NCBI GenBank assembly: GCA_947479475.1
Contig: CANJZW010000009.1
Location: 1-64,000 of the forward strand
DNA: 64,000 bases
Reading direction: 5' to 3'
From: Chthoniobacteraceae bacterium
GTDB taxonomy: Bacteria > Verrucomicrobiota > Verrucomicrobiia > Chthoniobacterales > Chthoniobacteraceae
The translations under genes were made by a program, and so were the position numbers. Numbering within the stretch: position 1 is the stretch's first letter; the number at the start of each line of letters is the position of its first letter. This document shows, piece by piece, positions 43,057-52,956 of this stretch. The notes under the pieces are model-generated. The model did no database searches. It saw only the letters and a program-made list of their open reading frames with translations, and was not told the DNA's origin.

Positions 43057-45054
43057 ATGAATCTTCCGATCGATGCCCTTCAGCGCGCTGCAAATGAAGC
43101 CCGTGGTCTTGCCATGGATGCCGTTCACGTTTGTTCCTCCGGTCACCTTGGCCTGCCCTTGGGCTGCGCCGAAATAGGCGCCGTCCTTTTTGGGCACACG
43201 CTCAACTACGACCCGCTCGAACCTCGCTGGTTGAACCGCGACCGCTTCGTGCTTTCTGCAGGCCACGGGTCGATGTTCCTTTATGGATGGCTGCATCTCG
43301 CGGGCTACAAACAGGTTGGGATCGACCAGGTGAAAGCTTTTCGAGCCGCGGGTTCGCACACGCCCGGGCACCCGGAAAGCTTTGAAACCGAAGGAGTGGA
43401 ATGCACCACCGGCCCCTTGGGGCAGGGGGTGGCCAACGCCGTGGGGATCGCTTTGTCCCAAAAGATGGCGGCCGCCCGGTTCAACACCGCCGCACACACG
43501 ATTTTTGACAATCATGTGATCTGTCTGGCTGGTGACGGCTGTTTGCAGGAGGGCGTGTCGGCAGAGGCCTCCTCGTACGCTGGGCACAACCATCTGGACA
43601 ACCTCATTCTGATCTACGATTCCAACGGCGTCACCCTCGACGCAATGGCCAACGCCTCGCAGAGCGAAGATGCCGGCAAGCGTTACGAGGCCTACGGCTG
43701 GCATGTGCAGACGGTTGACGGTCACGATTTTGTGGCCGTGGAAGCGGCCTTGAATAAGGCGCGTGAGACCAAGGGCAAGCCGCACTTGATTGTCGCCAAA
43801 ACACTGATCGGAAAGGGCATTCCCGAAGTCGCCGGCACGTCCAAGGCGCACGGGGAGGGGGGGGCCAAGTTTATCGATGCCGCCCGCAAGGCTCTTGGAC
43901 TTCCGGAGACAGAACACTTCTACGTTTCCGCCGAAACCCATGCCTTTTTCGCCGCCCACCGCGCGGAGTTGGCAAAAGCACACGCCGCATGGAAGGTCAC
44001 TTTTGATGCGTGGCAGGCCGCAAACCCAGCCCTCGCCCACTTGCTGCAAGACGGCGTCTCCAAGAAAACGCCCTCGGAGCACGAGTTGCTAGCGGCGATT
44101 CCAAAATTCGCGGCGGATTCCAAAATTGCGACGCGGAAGGCCGGTTCCGACGTGCTTCAACCCGTGGCACAGGCGATTCCCCTGGCCGTTTCGGGAAGCG
44201 CCGACTTGTACGGTTCCACCCTGAATTACATCAACGGCGCCAAGGACGTAACGCCCGCCGACTTCAACGGGCGCAACATCCGCTACGGGATTCGTGAGCA
44301 CGGAATGGCCGCGATCATGAACGGCATCGCGTATGATGGAATCTTCCACGCCAGCGGCGCGACGTTCCTCGTGTTTGCGGACTACGCGCGGCCGTCCATC
44401 CGTATCGCGGCTCTTTCAAAACTGCCGGTGGTTTACATTTTCACCCACGACTCCGTGGGCGTCGGCGAGGACGGGCCGACCCACCAGCCTGTGGAAACGG
44501 TCAGCGGCTTGCGCGTGATTCCTAATTTGCACGTGATGCGCCCCGGCGATCCGGAGGAGACGGCGGGTGCTTTCGCCTCCGCATTTGCGCGCAAGGACGG
44601 CCCGACGCTTCTGGCCCTTTCCCGGCAGGCCCTGCCGCTGCTGAACGAAATCTCCGTGGAAACGCGCCGCGAAGGGACCCTCCATGGTGCCTACATTGCC
44701 CAGCGCGAAACGGGAACGCTGCACACCATTTTGATGGCCAGCGGTAGCGAACTGCAGCATGTGGTGGCGGCAGCGAAGACCCTGGGTGAAGGCGTTCGTG
44801 TCGTTTCTGTGCCGTGCATGGAAATCTTCAACGCCCAGCCGGCCGCCTACAAGGAAACCGTTCTTCCTGCGTCCGTGCGGCGCCGGGTGGCGATCGAAGC
44901 CGGGGTCAAAGACGCCTGGTTCCGTTACGTCGGCTTGGACGGTATTGTGATCGGCCTAGAGCGTTTCGGCTTCAGCGCCCCCGGCAACTACGTGATGGAA
45001 AAGCTGGGTATCACGGCACAGGCCGTGGTGGACGCGGTGAAGGCCTTGAAGTAG
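43057..45054 (+). CDS. tkt: Transketolase
   Basis: Transketolase moves two-carbon units in the pentose phosphate pathway with thiamine diphosphate. ATG 43057 ([19 protein letters not shown]) gives 665 aa, the usual length; the reading frame opens at 42988, but the upstream stretch does not fit the family. Signatures are [20 protein letters not shown], the ThDP site [18 protein letters not shown] followed by the N-terminal NLILIYDSN, and [18 protein letters not shown]. The C-terminal domain with [19 protein letters not shown] is complete. It is monocistronic, convergent with a coiled-coil protein gene. Confidence 0.97.
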   Translation: MNLPIDALQRAANEARGLAMDAVHVCSSGHLGLPLGCAEIGAVLFGHTLNYDPLEPRWLNRDRFVLSAGHGSMFLYGWLHLAGYKQVGIDQVKAFRAAGSHTPGHPESFETEGVECTTGPLGQGVANAVGIALSQKMAAARFNTAAHTIFDNHVICLAGDGCLQEGVSAEASSYAGHNHLDNLILIYDSNGVTLDAMANASQSEDAGKRYEAYGWHVQTVDGHDFVAVEAALNKARETKGKPHLIVAKTLIGKGIPEVAGTSKAHGEGGAKFIDAARKALGLPETEHFYVSAETHAFFAAHRAELAKAHAAWKVTFDAWQAANPALAHLLQDGVSKKTPSEHELLAAIPKFAADSKIATRKAGSDVLQPVAQAIPLAVSGSADLYGSTLNYINGAKDVTPADFNGRNIRYGIREHGMAAIMNGIAYDGIFHASGATFLVFADYARPSIRIAALSKLPVVYIFTHDSVGVGEDGPTHQPVETVSGLRVIPNLHVMRPGDPEETAGAFASAFARKDGPTLLALSRQALPLLNEISVETRREGTLHGAYIAQRETGTLHTILMASGSELQHVVAAAKTLGEGVRVVSVPCMEIFNAQPAAYKETVLPASVRRRVAIEAGVKDAWFRYVGLDGIVIGLERFGFSAPGNYVMEKLGITAQAVVDAVKALK

Positions 45055-45066
45055 CCCCGAATTACG

Positions 45067-45123
45067 GCGACCCCGGACATTCCGTGGGTCGCTGAAAACC
45101 GGGCGGCGTCCCTGTCCGCCCGG
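45067..45123 (-). terminator. Two strong hairpins between convergent genes
   Basis: GCGACCC (45067-45073) pairs with GGGTCGC (45086-45092), with an inner CGGA/TCCG stem. CCGGGCGG (45099-45106) pairs with CCGCCCGG (45116-45123). Read on the minus strand the second hairpin is followed by TTTTC, so it could end transcription of the 45139 gene; on the plus strand the pair could also end tkt. Confidence 0.55.
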
Positions 45124-45138
45124 AGCAACTGCGCTCTG

Positions 45139-45657
45139 CTAGGCGCTTGTGTTGTGATTGGAATCCCCCGCTTGAGGCGACTTCGCCTCGGGCTGGGGAT
45201 TCCCGCTTTTGAGCCTGTCTAGAAAAGCAGACCCAGTGCTCATGAGCTGGTGGAGCACCTGTTTTGGGGCGCTGCGCCCGCGTTCTTCTTCTTCGAGTTC
45301 TGCGAGGGCTTCGTTTTTGGCCGTCTGCCAGGCAGGTGCGAAGCCGGGGGCTGTGAGAGTGAGGCGTTGTTCTGCGCGGTTCAAAACTTCGAGGAGGCGA
45401 AGTTTTTGTCGGTCTGGCGATTGGAGGAGGCCCTGGATTTTAACACGCAGGTTTTCCTTCTCGCTGCTCGTGCCCTTGAGCTCGTCCTGAGTTTTTTGGA
45501 AGGCCTCGGTCAGGGTTTTGAGTTGAGCCAGCTGCGAGCGGTTTGCCTTGTCCAGATCCCGGCGGGAGAGAAACAGCTGCGCGCGGAAGAAGACCGCGGG
45601 AACGAGTCCCGCATAAACGCCAAAAGCGAAGGGAGAAGTAAGCCAGTCGGGTGTCAT
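45139..45657 (-). CDS. Membrane-anchored coiled-coil protein of unknown function
   Basis: This 172-aa protein has one N-terminal hydrophobic segment (about residues 10-30), then a charged, Leu-rich coiled coil (35-90), then KLRLLEVLNRAEQRLTLTA and a disordered C-terminus (from about 150). It resembles the two-gene cassette products only in general plan; no conserved motif is shared. I do not recognise the family. It is convergent with tkt and divergent from the DUF1549 gene. Confidence 0.65.
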   Translation of the reverse strand: MTPDWLTSPFAFGVYAGLVPAVFFRAQLFLSRRDLDKANRSQLAQLKTLTEAFQKTQDELKGTSSEKENLRVKIQGLLQSPDRQKLRLLEVLNRAEQRLTLTAPGFAPAWQTAKNEALAELEEEERGRSAPKQVLHQLMSTGSAFLDRLKSGNPQPEAKSPQAGDSNHNTSA

Positions 45658-45780
45658 GGAATTAAAGTGATCTCACAAAGTTCCTTTGGAAAGACTAGAT
45701 GGGCCGGCTTAACCCCGCACGGAGTTCTTTGCACGGATGCTGTCAAAAAACACAGCTCTGCCTGACTCTTCAAACTAAGA

Positions 45781-45809
45781 TTGTCCATCTGCTAAGTTTT
45801 TCATAAAAT
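45781..45809 (+). promoter_or_regulatory. Candidate promoter for DUF1549/DUF1501 pair
   Basis: TTGTCC (45781-45786, 4/6) and TAAAAT (45804-45809, 5/6) are 17 bp apart. The predicted start near 45816 is 70 nt before the ATG at 45886. Confidence 0.5.
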
Positions 45810-45885
45810 CATCAAAGCAGACGGCCGGCTAATTTCTCTTCTTAGTGACCTTCTGCGGCCGCCCCCCTCTCGCCTACCCCCCCCG

Positions 45886-48800
45886 ATGAACCCAGCCTTC
45901 CTCCTGTTCTGCCTTCTGGCTGTCGTTTGCTCCGCATCGGCCCAGACTCCGGCTCCCAATGATGCGCTCACCGAGCTCAGCGCTGAACCCGCACCGAAGG
46001 AGAAAACCGTCGAACCCGCCATCCTCGCCGTTCCCGACTCCAGCCCCGCGCGGCTTCCGGTGGGCAAAGTCCTCGTGGAACTTTGCGAAAACGGGCTGCC
46101 CGAGAAAAATGCCTGGCCCCAGAATTCTCCCACCGCCTCCGAAAACTACTTTGCAGAGGCGTTCGGATTCAGTGCGCTACCCCATCTTTACGCCGACACC
46201 GGGGTGCGCGCCGATCGTGCCAACCCTCTGTTTTTCCGCGCCAGCGCCCGGATTCGGCTTCCCGCAGGCACACACCGCCTTCTCCTGCGTGCGCGAGGGG
46301 CGTCCTGCCTTTTCATTGACGGCACCCCCGTTTTAACCACGCCTTTCCCAAAAGGCGGCTCCGACAACGCGCCCCTTTCGGTGCAAAACAGCTTCCTCGA
46401 CCTTGGACCCACTTTCCGGTTTGCCCCGCCGGGCAACCGGGAAAGCTGGTGCACCTTTGAAGCCACTGGGGCCGAACACGTCGTCGTCCTGGAAACCCTC
46501 GTGGGCTACCACACGGGCAAAACCAAACGCCGCCCCGAACTGGGCGAGACCGTCGCGGCAATCTCGCTGGAAGGCAGCCAGGATTGGACCCTCCTCTCGC
46601 CTGGCGCGCGCCCGCTCGCGTACACCGATGCAGGTTGGGAGTCCTACCAGAGCCGAACGGAGCAGGAACTCGTCGCCCTCAACGCCGACAACAGGGCCAA
46701 GGCGCGCGCCGACCACTACGAGTACTGGCAACACCGCCGGGAACTTGCCGCCCAGTGGCTGGCCTCCACCCTTGAGGAGTCGGTGCCCCCGCTCCCAACT
46801 GATGCGCCCGCCTTCAACGCCATCGATCATTTCATCGGGGCCAAACTCGCCGGTTTCGCCCAGCAAACCGCTCAAATCCAGACCGGTGCCGTGGATTTTT
46901 TCACCGATATCCAGCCCCTGCTCGAGGCCCGCTGTCTGGACTGCCATAGGGGCTCTAAATCCAAGGGCGGACTCCATCTCGACCGCCGCGCCTCCGCTCT
47001 CGAGGGGGGCAAATCCGGCAAGCCCGCCCTCGCCCCAGCCCAGCCGCACCGGAGTGAAATTCTCGCCCGCATCCAATCGGCGGATCCCGACGAAGTCATG
47101 CCTCCGAAGGGAAAAAAACTCTCTCCCAAGGAAATCGCCATCCTTCAAAGGTGGATTCAAGAAGGTGCACAGTGGCCCGAATTTCGCGCCGTACGAACCA
47201 CCCTGACGCCCCTCACAAGCGACTTGGTATTTCTGCGCCGTGTCACCCTGGACACTGTCGGTGTCGTTCCAAGTGCGCAGGAAATCGCGGCCTTCGTCGC
47301 CGACACTACCCCCGGGCGGCGCTCGAGGGTCATCGACCGGCTGCTGGCCGATCCGCGCAGCGCCGACCAGGCGATGGGTTACTGGCAAGACGTTCTGGCT
47401 GAAAACCCCAACATTCTTAACCCCACGCTCAACAACACGGGCCCCTTCCGCTGGTGGATCCACGAGTCGCTTCTGGATCACAAACCCGCCGATCTCATGG
47501 TCACGGAACTGGTGCGCTTGCGTGGGAGCGAGCGCTTCGGGGGGCCGGCCGGCTTTGGAGTTGCCTCTCAAAATGACGTCCCTATGGCCGCCAAAGGCAC
47601 CATACTTGGCGCCGCCTTTCTTGGCGTGGAAATGAAATGCGCTCGCTGCCACGACGCGCCCGCCCACCGCTTTAAACAGGAGCAACTCTTCCAGTTGAGC
47701 GCCATGCTCGGGCAAAAATCCATCAAGGTTCCCGCCACCAGCAGCGTGCCCGCCGACAAACTCCACGCCGGCGGCCGAAAAGCCCTCATCGAGGTCACCC
47801 TCAAACCCGGCGCCACCGTCGCCCCCGAGTGGCCCTTCCCGGAGTTCGTCCCGGGCGAAGTCGCCGAATGGCTGGCTGAAGACTCCTCCAATCCCGCTGA
47901 TCGACTCGCCGCCCTGCTCACTGCTCCTCAAAACGAACGCTTCGCCCAAGTTCTCGTGAATCGCCTCTGGGCCCGCCTCATGGGCCGCGGCATCGTCGAA
48001 CCCGTAGCCGACTGGGAAAACGCCCTCCCCACGCATCCGGAGCTGCTCCGGTGGCTGGGCCGCGAACTGGTGCGCAGCGGCTACGACTCCACCCACATCA
48101 CCCGGCTCATCCTCAACTCACACGCGTACCAGCGCGCGACCGACCCCTCCCAGCGCGAGCCTAACCCCCTCTACGCCGCCCCAGCTCCCCGCCGTCTGCA
48201 GGCCGAGCAGGTCGTGGACTCCCTTTTTGCGGCCACCGGCAAACCCTTCCACACGGAGGAGGCCAGCCTCGACATTGATTCTAACAGGGACTTGGGAAAC
48301 TCGCTTTCCCTCGGGAACCCTTCCCGCGCGTGGATGCTAACCTCCACCTCCAATGAACGCGACCGGCCCAGCCTCTCCCTGCCGCGCATCCAGGCGGTGG
48401 CCGATGTGCTGGCGGCCTTCGGCTGGAGGGCGAGCCGTCAGGATCCCTCGTCTGTGCGGGATCAAGCGGCGAACGTTCTCCAGCCCGCCATTGTGAGCAA
48501 TGGCGTCATGGGCACCTGGCTCACGATTCTCAGCGAGGATCACGGCATCACCGCGCTTGCTTGTGAGCCCCTTTCTTTGGAGCAACTCTTGGACGCCCTC
48601 TTCCTCCGCACCCTGACCCGGCACCCCAATCAATCTGAAAAAGAGCGCTACACGACGCTGCTCGCTCCGGGGTTCGACGCCCGTCTCCATGTGGCAACGC
48701 CTCAGCCAAAAATCGAGACGGCTCCGAGGCGGCCGGCTTACTACGTCTCCTGGTCCAACCATCTCTCGCCCGAGGCGACGACCATCCGCATGCAACAGGA

Positions 48801-48918
48801 GGCCACTGCGCGCAGAGGGGATCCGCCCACCCACCGCCTTGTCCCCGAGTGGCGGGAACGCCTCGAAGACGTCCTTTGGGCTTTGTTGAACTCGCCGGAA
48901 TTCATTTTCACCCCCTGA
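45886..48918 (+). CDS. PVC cytochrome protein with DUF1549 and DUF1553
   Basis: This 1010-aa secreted protein has a signal peptide ([15 protein letters not shown]). The N-terminal half is beta-rich and includes an insert before the heme domain. The PVC-type cytochrome domain carries CLDCH (Cys350, Cys353, His354) with [11 protein letters not shown] and [16 protein letters not shown]1549 follows with a second CARCH (Cys585, Cys588, His589), then DUF1553 ([20 protein letters not shown]). Such proteins are found almost only in Planctomycetes and Verrucomicrobia and are thought to act in electron transfer coupled to polysaccharide or sulfate-ester breakdown; no direct function is known to me. A DUF1501 gene follows 7 bp later. 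Confidence 0.95.
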   Translation: MNPAFLLFCLLAVVCSASAQTPAPNDALTELSAEPAPKEKTVEPAILAVPDSSPARLPVGKVLVELCENGLPEKNAWPQNSPTASENYFAEAFGFSALPHLYADTGVRADRANPLFFRASARIRLPAGTHRLLLRARGASCLFIDGTPVLTTPFPKGGSDNAPLSVQNSFLDLGPTFRFAPPGNRESWCTFEATGAEHVVVLETLVGYHTGKTKRRPELGETVAAISLEGSQDWTLLSPGARPLAYTDAGWESYQSRTEQELVALNADNRAKARADHYEYWQHRRELAAQWLASTLEESVPPLPTDAPAFNAIDHFIGAKLAGFAQQTAQIQTGAVDFFTDIQPLLEARCLDCHRGSKSKGGLHLDRRASALEGGKSGKPALAPAQPHRSEILARIQSADPDEVMPPKGKKLSPKEIAILQRWIQEGAQWPEFRAVRTTLTPLTSDLVFLRRVTLDTVGVVPSAQEIAAFVADTTPGRRSRVIDRLLADPRSADQAMGYWQDVLAENPNILNPTLNNTGPFRWWIHESLLDHKPADLMVTELVRLRGSERFGGPAGFGVASQNDVPMAAKGTILGAAFLGVEMKCARCHDAPAHRFKQEQLFQLSAMLGQKSIKVPATSSVPADKLHAGGRKALIEVTLKPGATVAPEWPFPEFVPGEVAEWLAEDSSNPADRLAALLTAPQNERFAQVLVNRLWARLMGRGIVEPVADWENALPTHPELLRWLGRELVRSGYDSTHITRLILNSHAYQRATDPSQREPNPLYAAPAPRRLQAEQVVDSLFAATGKPFHTEEASLDIDSNRDLGNSLSLGNPSRAWMLTSTSNERDRPSLSLPRIQAVADVLAAFGWRASRQDPSSVRDQAANVLQPAIVSNGVMGTWLTILSEDHGITALACEPLSLEQLLDALFLRTLTRHPNQSEKERYTTLLAPGFDARLHVATPQPKIETAPRRPAYYVSWSNHLSPEATTIRMQQEATARRGDPPTHRLVPEWRERLEDVLWALLNSPEFIFTP

Positions 48919-48925
48919 TCACTCC

Positions 48926-50233
48926 ATGAACCGCCGCAATTTTATCACCTCGGCCCTCCTCTCGCCGCTTGTTTTCCCCCTCACCAAAGCAGCCGGCAAT
49001 GCCGCTTCCGTGGGCTCCGCCGGTCTTCCCAGCGCAGTTGGATCCTCGCCCAAAGGGAAGGCTGAACACTGCATCTTCATCTGGCTGGGGGGCGGCATGT
49101 CGCAGGTCGATACCTTTGACCCCAAGGCGCTCGGGGATAACACGGGAGAAAAAAAGAAGCCCGGCTCGCTATATCCCTCCATTGAAACGGCCGTCCCGGG
49201 TGTGCGCCTGTCTGAACATCTCTCCCGCACCGCGAAAGTCATGGAGCACGTGACGGTGGTGCGTTCGGTCAACCACAAGGTCATCGATGAACATGCCTTT
49301 GCGACCAATATTGTCCACACGGGCAGGATGGTGAGCGGCAGCACCGTCTATCCGTCCATCGGCTCGATTGTCGCCCACGAGCGCGGCGCAGCTTCCTCCG
49401 AAGTGCCCGCCTACATCCTCATTGGCTACCCCAATGTGAGCCGCGGCCCGGGTTTTCTCGGCGCCAAAAGCGGCTATCTTTACCTCACAGAAACGGCTGC
49501 GGGCCCCGCCGGATTCAGCCGTCCCGAACACTTGAACGCACAACGCGTCGCCCGGAGGCAGGATCTTCTGAAACCCGCCCTCGACCAGATTCCCCCAAAG
49601 TCCCTGCTTGCCGACTACGAGGAAACCCAGCAGGAGGCGCTGCGTCTGGCGGGTCCCTCTTTTCTGCGCCACTTCCAAATCGCGAACGAGCCCGCTGCCG
49701 TGCGTGAATCTTACGGAGGTGAGTTCGGTCAGAGGTGTCTACTAGCAAGGAAACTCGTTCAGGCGGGTGTGCGGTTTGTGGAGGTTTCTCACAACCTCAA
49801 CTTTCTCAATGGCTCGGGCTGGGATGTGCACAACGAGGGCATCCGCAACCAGCACCTGCTCATTCAGGAACTGGACCAGGCTCTCGCGGGCCTCATCGTA
49901 GACCTTCAAACCCAGCATCTGCTGGATAAAACGCTGATCGTGGTCGCCACCGAATTCGGTCGCCCGCCCGAATTTGACGCGCGCGGCGGGCGGGGCCATC
50001 AGGGCAGCACCTTCTCCATGGTCCTTGCCGGCGGTGGACTGCGCCATTGCGGTGCCTATGGCACGACCGACGAGCTGAGTAAAAAAATCCTCGAAAACCC
50101 CGTCAGCATTCCCGACTTCCACGCGACCATTCTCGCCGCCCTAGGACTGGATCCCAAAAACGACCTCAAAGACGGTTCCCGGCCGGTTCCCTCCACCGAT
50201 GGAGGCGTGCCCATCGCGGCTCTCTTTGCATAA
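48926..50233 (+). CDS. DUF1501 secreted protein
   Basis: This 435-aa protein begins with a Tat-type signal ([16 protein letters not shown], twin Arg). The DUF1501 domain (PF07394), an alkaline-phosphatase/sulfatase-like fold, shows [40 protein letters not shown], a ring of metal-site type residues, and [21 protein letters not shown]. It is the constant partner of DUF1549/1553 cytochromes in PVC genomes and is 7 bp downstream here. Export by Tat implies folding and perhaps metal loading in the cytoplasm. Function not established. Confidence 0.95.
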   Translation: MNRRNFITSALLSPLVFPLTKAAGNAASVGSAGLPSAVGSSPKGKAEHCIFIWLGGGMSQVDTFDPKALGDNTGEKKKPGSLYPSIETAVPGVRLSEHLSRTAKVMEHVTVVRSVNHKVIDEHAFATNIVHTGRMVSGSTVYPSIGSIVAHERGAASSEVPAYILIGYPNVSRGPGFLGAKSGYLYLTETAAGPAGFSRPEHLNAQRVARRQDLLKPALDQIPPKSLLADYEETQQEALRLAGPSFLRHFQIANEPAAVRESYGGEFGQRCLLARKLVQAGVRFVEVSHNLNFLNGSGWDVHNEGIRNQHLLIQELDQALAGLIVDLQTQHLLDKTLIVVATEFGRPPEFDARGGRGHQGSTFSMVLAGGGLRHCGAYGTTDELSKKILENPVSIPDFHATILAALGLDPKNDLKDGSRPVPSTDGGVPIAALFA

Positions 50234-50335
50234 AAGCGAAGTGAAACAGACGGAAATCGCAGGCGTCACTCAAATCGGGAGGCCAAAAAGTTTGATCTAT
50301 TGACCAACCTCGTTTTTTTGATGTTTAACCATCCT

Positions 50336-50662
50336 ATGAAAAAGTTTTTGTTCCTCTTCCTTCTCCTCCCCACGTGTGGTTTCGCTGGTTATCTGGGAAT
50401 TGATTACACCGAGAAAAACGGGAAGGTGGTTCTTACTAAAATCGACAAGAAATCTCCGGCTGAATTCTACGGGCTGAAAGTCGGCGACATCATTCTCTCG
50501 GGGCTGAAGCCCGACGCCTTCATCGCCTCCGTCAAGAGCGCCAAACCCGGTAGCATCCTCTCCTTTCGTGTGAAGACGAAAACCGGGGAGGAAACGGCCC
50601 ACATTCCGGTGAGTGCCGGCCCTGGGGCGCCCTTTGCAAAAGATATCATGCAGGCCGACTGA
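50336..50662 (+). CDS. Small secreted PDZ-domain protein
   Basis: The start at ATG 50336 (MKKFLFLFLLLPTCGFAG) gives 108 aa: a signal peptide plus a single PDZ domain and nothing else. PDZ features are GYLGIDYTEKNGKVVLTKI, DKKSPAEFYGLKVGDIIL and KPGSILSFRVKTKTGEE. No protease domain is attached, so it may be an adaptor. An ATG at 50300 is possible but would precede the signal peptide by 12 residues. Confidence 0.78.
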   Translation: MKKFLFLFLLLPTCGFAGYLGIDYTEKNGKVVLTKIDKKSPAEFYGLKVGDIILSGLKPDAFIASVKSAKPGSILSFRVKTKTGEETAHIPVSAGPGAPFAKDIMQAD

Positions 50663-50740
50663 GCTTTCCGGATGCCTCGGTGTGTTGTCTGGCGCGGGGA
50701 AGCGGCGCTTGAAACACCGTGTCGGGCGTTCAACCGGGGC

Positions 50741-51232
50741 TTAGTCCCGGAAGTTTTTAAAGGCGAGGCCCACTTCAAAATCTTGGTTTCGTAAAAACTG
50801 GATGACGTCCTGAAGGTCGTCACGTTTTTTCCCAGTCACACGAACCTGCCGCTCTTGAAGGGTGCTTTGCACCTTAAAGTCCTGCGCCTTGATGGCCTTG
50901 GTGATCTCCTTGGCCTTGTCCCCGTCGAGACCTTGTTTGATCACCAAGTCTTGAGTCGCGTGCCCTAAAGGTGAAATGACGGGATCCTTCCTTTCCACGT
51001 TGCGCAGATCCACGTTGCGCTTTGCGAGTTTGCCCACCACGAGTTCCTCGAGGGCTCTGACCTTGGAGGCGTCTTCTGCGGCGAGGGCGATCTTGGATTC
51101 CTTTTCCTCCCAAGTGATGGTTGCCTTTGACCCCTTAAAGTCAAAACGTGTGGCCAACTCTTTGTGCGCCTGATTGATCGCGTTGTCGATTTCTTGTTTG
51201 TCGACGTCTGAGACAATGTCAAAGGAAGGCAT
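50741..51232 (-). CDS. YajQ family nucleotide-binding protein
   Basis: This 163-aa protein matches the DUF520/YajQ family (PF04461), with MPSFDIVSDVDKQEIDNAIN, RFDFKGSKATI and DFKVQSTLQERQVRVTGKKR. Some members bind c-di-GMP or tRNA-like ligands, but roles differ among species. It converges with the PDZ gene and diverges from the MFS gene. Confidence 0.95.
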   Translation of the reverse strand: MPSFDIVSDVDKQEIDNAINQAHKELATRFDFKGSKATITWEEKESKIALAAEDASKVRALEELVVGKLAKRNVDLRNVERKDPVISPLGHATQDLVIKQGLDGDKAKEITKAIKAQDFKVQSTLQERQVRVTGKKRDDLQDVIQFLRNQDFEVGLAFKNFRD

Positions 51233-51573
51233 GGGTTCTGGAACTTTAAGCGTTGAATAAAAAAGCAGCGGAAGCGCCGCAAGGCATCATCTTGAACACG
51301 CGCCTCCCGCCGCGTCGAGGAGCGCGTTCGCACTTCCAACAAAAAAGCAAAAATCTGCCGTGGTTGAAAAGTGGGAGGCAATGAAAAAGACGGTGGCTTG
51401 CCGACGAAGGTTAACGGTTGGCCGATAATATTTGTCCGCGTATTCAACGCTGAACTTTTCTGCATGGCCTCCCTCATCTACTCCCACGTCCTTTGAGGCC
51501 CTGCGCGCGCCGGTTCGAGCCGGAAGTCTTAAAAGCTGGAAACCAGCCTGAGGCTCTGGTTGCCTAGAAGCTT
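51233..51573. other. Gap of 341 bp without a gene
   Basis: Between divergent yajQ and an MFS gene. Reading frames here are short and lack family features. A short GC hairpin near 51270 (GCGGAAGCGCCGC) and an AT-rich GATAATATT (51424-51432) are seen; neither has a partner element at the correct distance. It probably holds both promoters. Confidence 0.5.
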
Positions 51574-52902
51574 GTGACCAATCCTCCTCCCCCCAAACAA
51601 GAACCAATCTTGACGGTCGTCAAACCCAAGGGAAACCTTCGTTGGCTGATGGTCTTCATGGCTTTTTCCGCGACGGCGATCAACTACATTGACCGAGCCA
51701 ACCTTGGAGTCGCCGCTCCATACATCGCCAAGGATCTGAACCTGTCTCCCGAGGCCACCGGTGCGCTTCTTGGAGCGTTCTTCTGGACATACGCCGCCTT
51801 CCAATTGCCCTCGGGCTGGTTCATCGACAAGGTCGGTGCGAGGATTGCTTACGCCGTCGCGGTGGTTTGGTGGTCTTTGTTTACCGCAGCGACGGCTTTG
51901 TCGCGCGGATTCGGTTCTCTTTTTGGGATGCGGCTGCTTCTTGGGATTGGAGAAGCCCCAGCCTATCCCACAAACGCCAAGATTGTGGCGGAATGGTTTC
52001 CCCGCCGCGAGCGGGCCTTTGCCACCAGCATTTTTGATAGCGGAAATAGGGTTGGCACAGCGCTTTCTCTTCCGATCGTATCCGCTATTATTGCGCAGTT
52101 CGGATGGAGGGCATCCTTTGTCATCACGGGGTTGCTCGGCTTTGTGTGGACCTTTTTTTGGCTCAAGATTTATCGCCCACCTGCAGAACATCCTTCGGTG
52201 ACTGCTGAAGAAAAAGCTTACATCGAGTCCGACCGACTTCAGTCAAAGCCAGTCGCCGAGGGGGAGACAGTCCGTTGGCGCGACCTGTTCCGGTACAGGA
52301 CAATTTGGGGGATGATGCTCGGTTTTTTCTGCCTCAATTTCGTCATCTATTTCTTCAGTACCTGGTTCCCCACCTATCTCATAAAAGCCAGGGGTTTCGA
52401 CCTCAAGCAAATGGGGCTCGTGGGAATGATCCCTGCGCTGGTGGCCGTGTTCGGTGGATACCTCGGCGGTTACGTTTCCGACAGGCTTGTCCGCAGCGGC
52501 ATGCGCCTGAGCCTTGCCCGCAAGATTCCTTTGGTGGGTGGCATGTTTTTGTCTTCGAGTATTGGTCTCGCCGTTCTCGTCGAAAGCACCACCGCGGCGA
52601 TCGCTCTCATGTCCTTGTCCTACGCGAGCCTGTCCTTCGCCGCCGCCAGTATTTGGGCGCTTCCCGCCGATGTTGCCCCCACAAAAGACCACGTGGGATC
52701 GATCGGCGGTATTCAAAACTTCGCTTCGAATTTGGCCGGAGTTTGCATCACTACCTTCGTGGGCGTGATGTTGGCCAGAACAGGCGGGTTTGTGGTGCCG
52801 TTGGTTGTGGCAGGAGGCTTTTCGCTGCTTGGCGCCTTTTCTTATCTGGTGATCGTCCCGGAAATCAAACCGCTCGAATACCGGCCCCGAAAAGCCTCCT
52901 AG
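51574..52902 (+). CDS. MFS transporter, organic-anion:cation symporter type
   Basis: This 442-aa protein has a GTG start and 12 hydrophobic segments. Motifs of the anion:cation symporter (ACS) group are AINYIDRANLGVAAPYIAKDL, FQLPSGWFIDKVGARIAYA, LLGIGEAPAYPTNAKIVAEWFP and RERAFATSIFDSGNRVGTALS. Characterised members include hexuronate, galactonate and glucarate transporters. Uptake of the aldarate used by the 21-24 kb operon is a plausible role but rests only on family; it is 27 kb away. Confidence 0.88.
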   Translation: MTNPPPPKQEPILTVVKPKGNLRWLMVFMAFSATAINYIDRANLGVAAPYIAKDLNLSPEATGALLGAFFWTYAAFQLPSGWFIDKVGARIAYAVAVVWWSLFTAATALSRGFGSLFGMRLLLGIGEAPAYPTNAKIVAEWFPRRERAFATSIFDSGNRVGTALSLPIVSAIIAQFGWRASFVITGLLGFVWTFFWLKIYRPPAEHPSVTAEEKAYIESDRLQSKPVAEGETVRWRDLFRYRTIWGMMLGFFCLNFVIYFFSTWFPTYLIKARGFDLKQMGLVGMIPALVAVFGGYLGGYVSDRLVRSGMRLSLARKIPLVGGMFLSSSIGLAVLVESTTAAIALMSLSYASLSFAAASIWALPADVAPTKDHVGSIGGIQNFASNLAGVCITTFVGVMLARTGGFVVPLVVAGGFSLLGAFSYLVIVPEIKPLEYRPRKAS

Positions 52903-52956
52903 AAAAGCTGACGCACGTTTATTGAGCCAAGATAAATGGGCGTTTAGCCGGGGAAT

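Noticed and set aside
43033-44082. Minus-strand frame of 349 codons opposite transketolase
   Set aside because: It lies inside the tkt gene, whose signatures run through the region, and has no recognisable domain.
46333-48096. Long minus-strand frame (587 codons) opposite the DUF1549/DUF1553 gene
   Set aside because: It is a GC-driven shadow. The plus-strand frame has two heme sites, a signal peptide and PVC domains; the minus frame has low-complexity Gly/Val/Glu sequence and no family motif.
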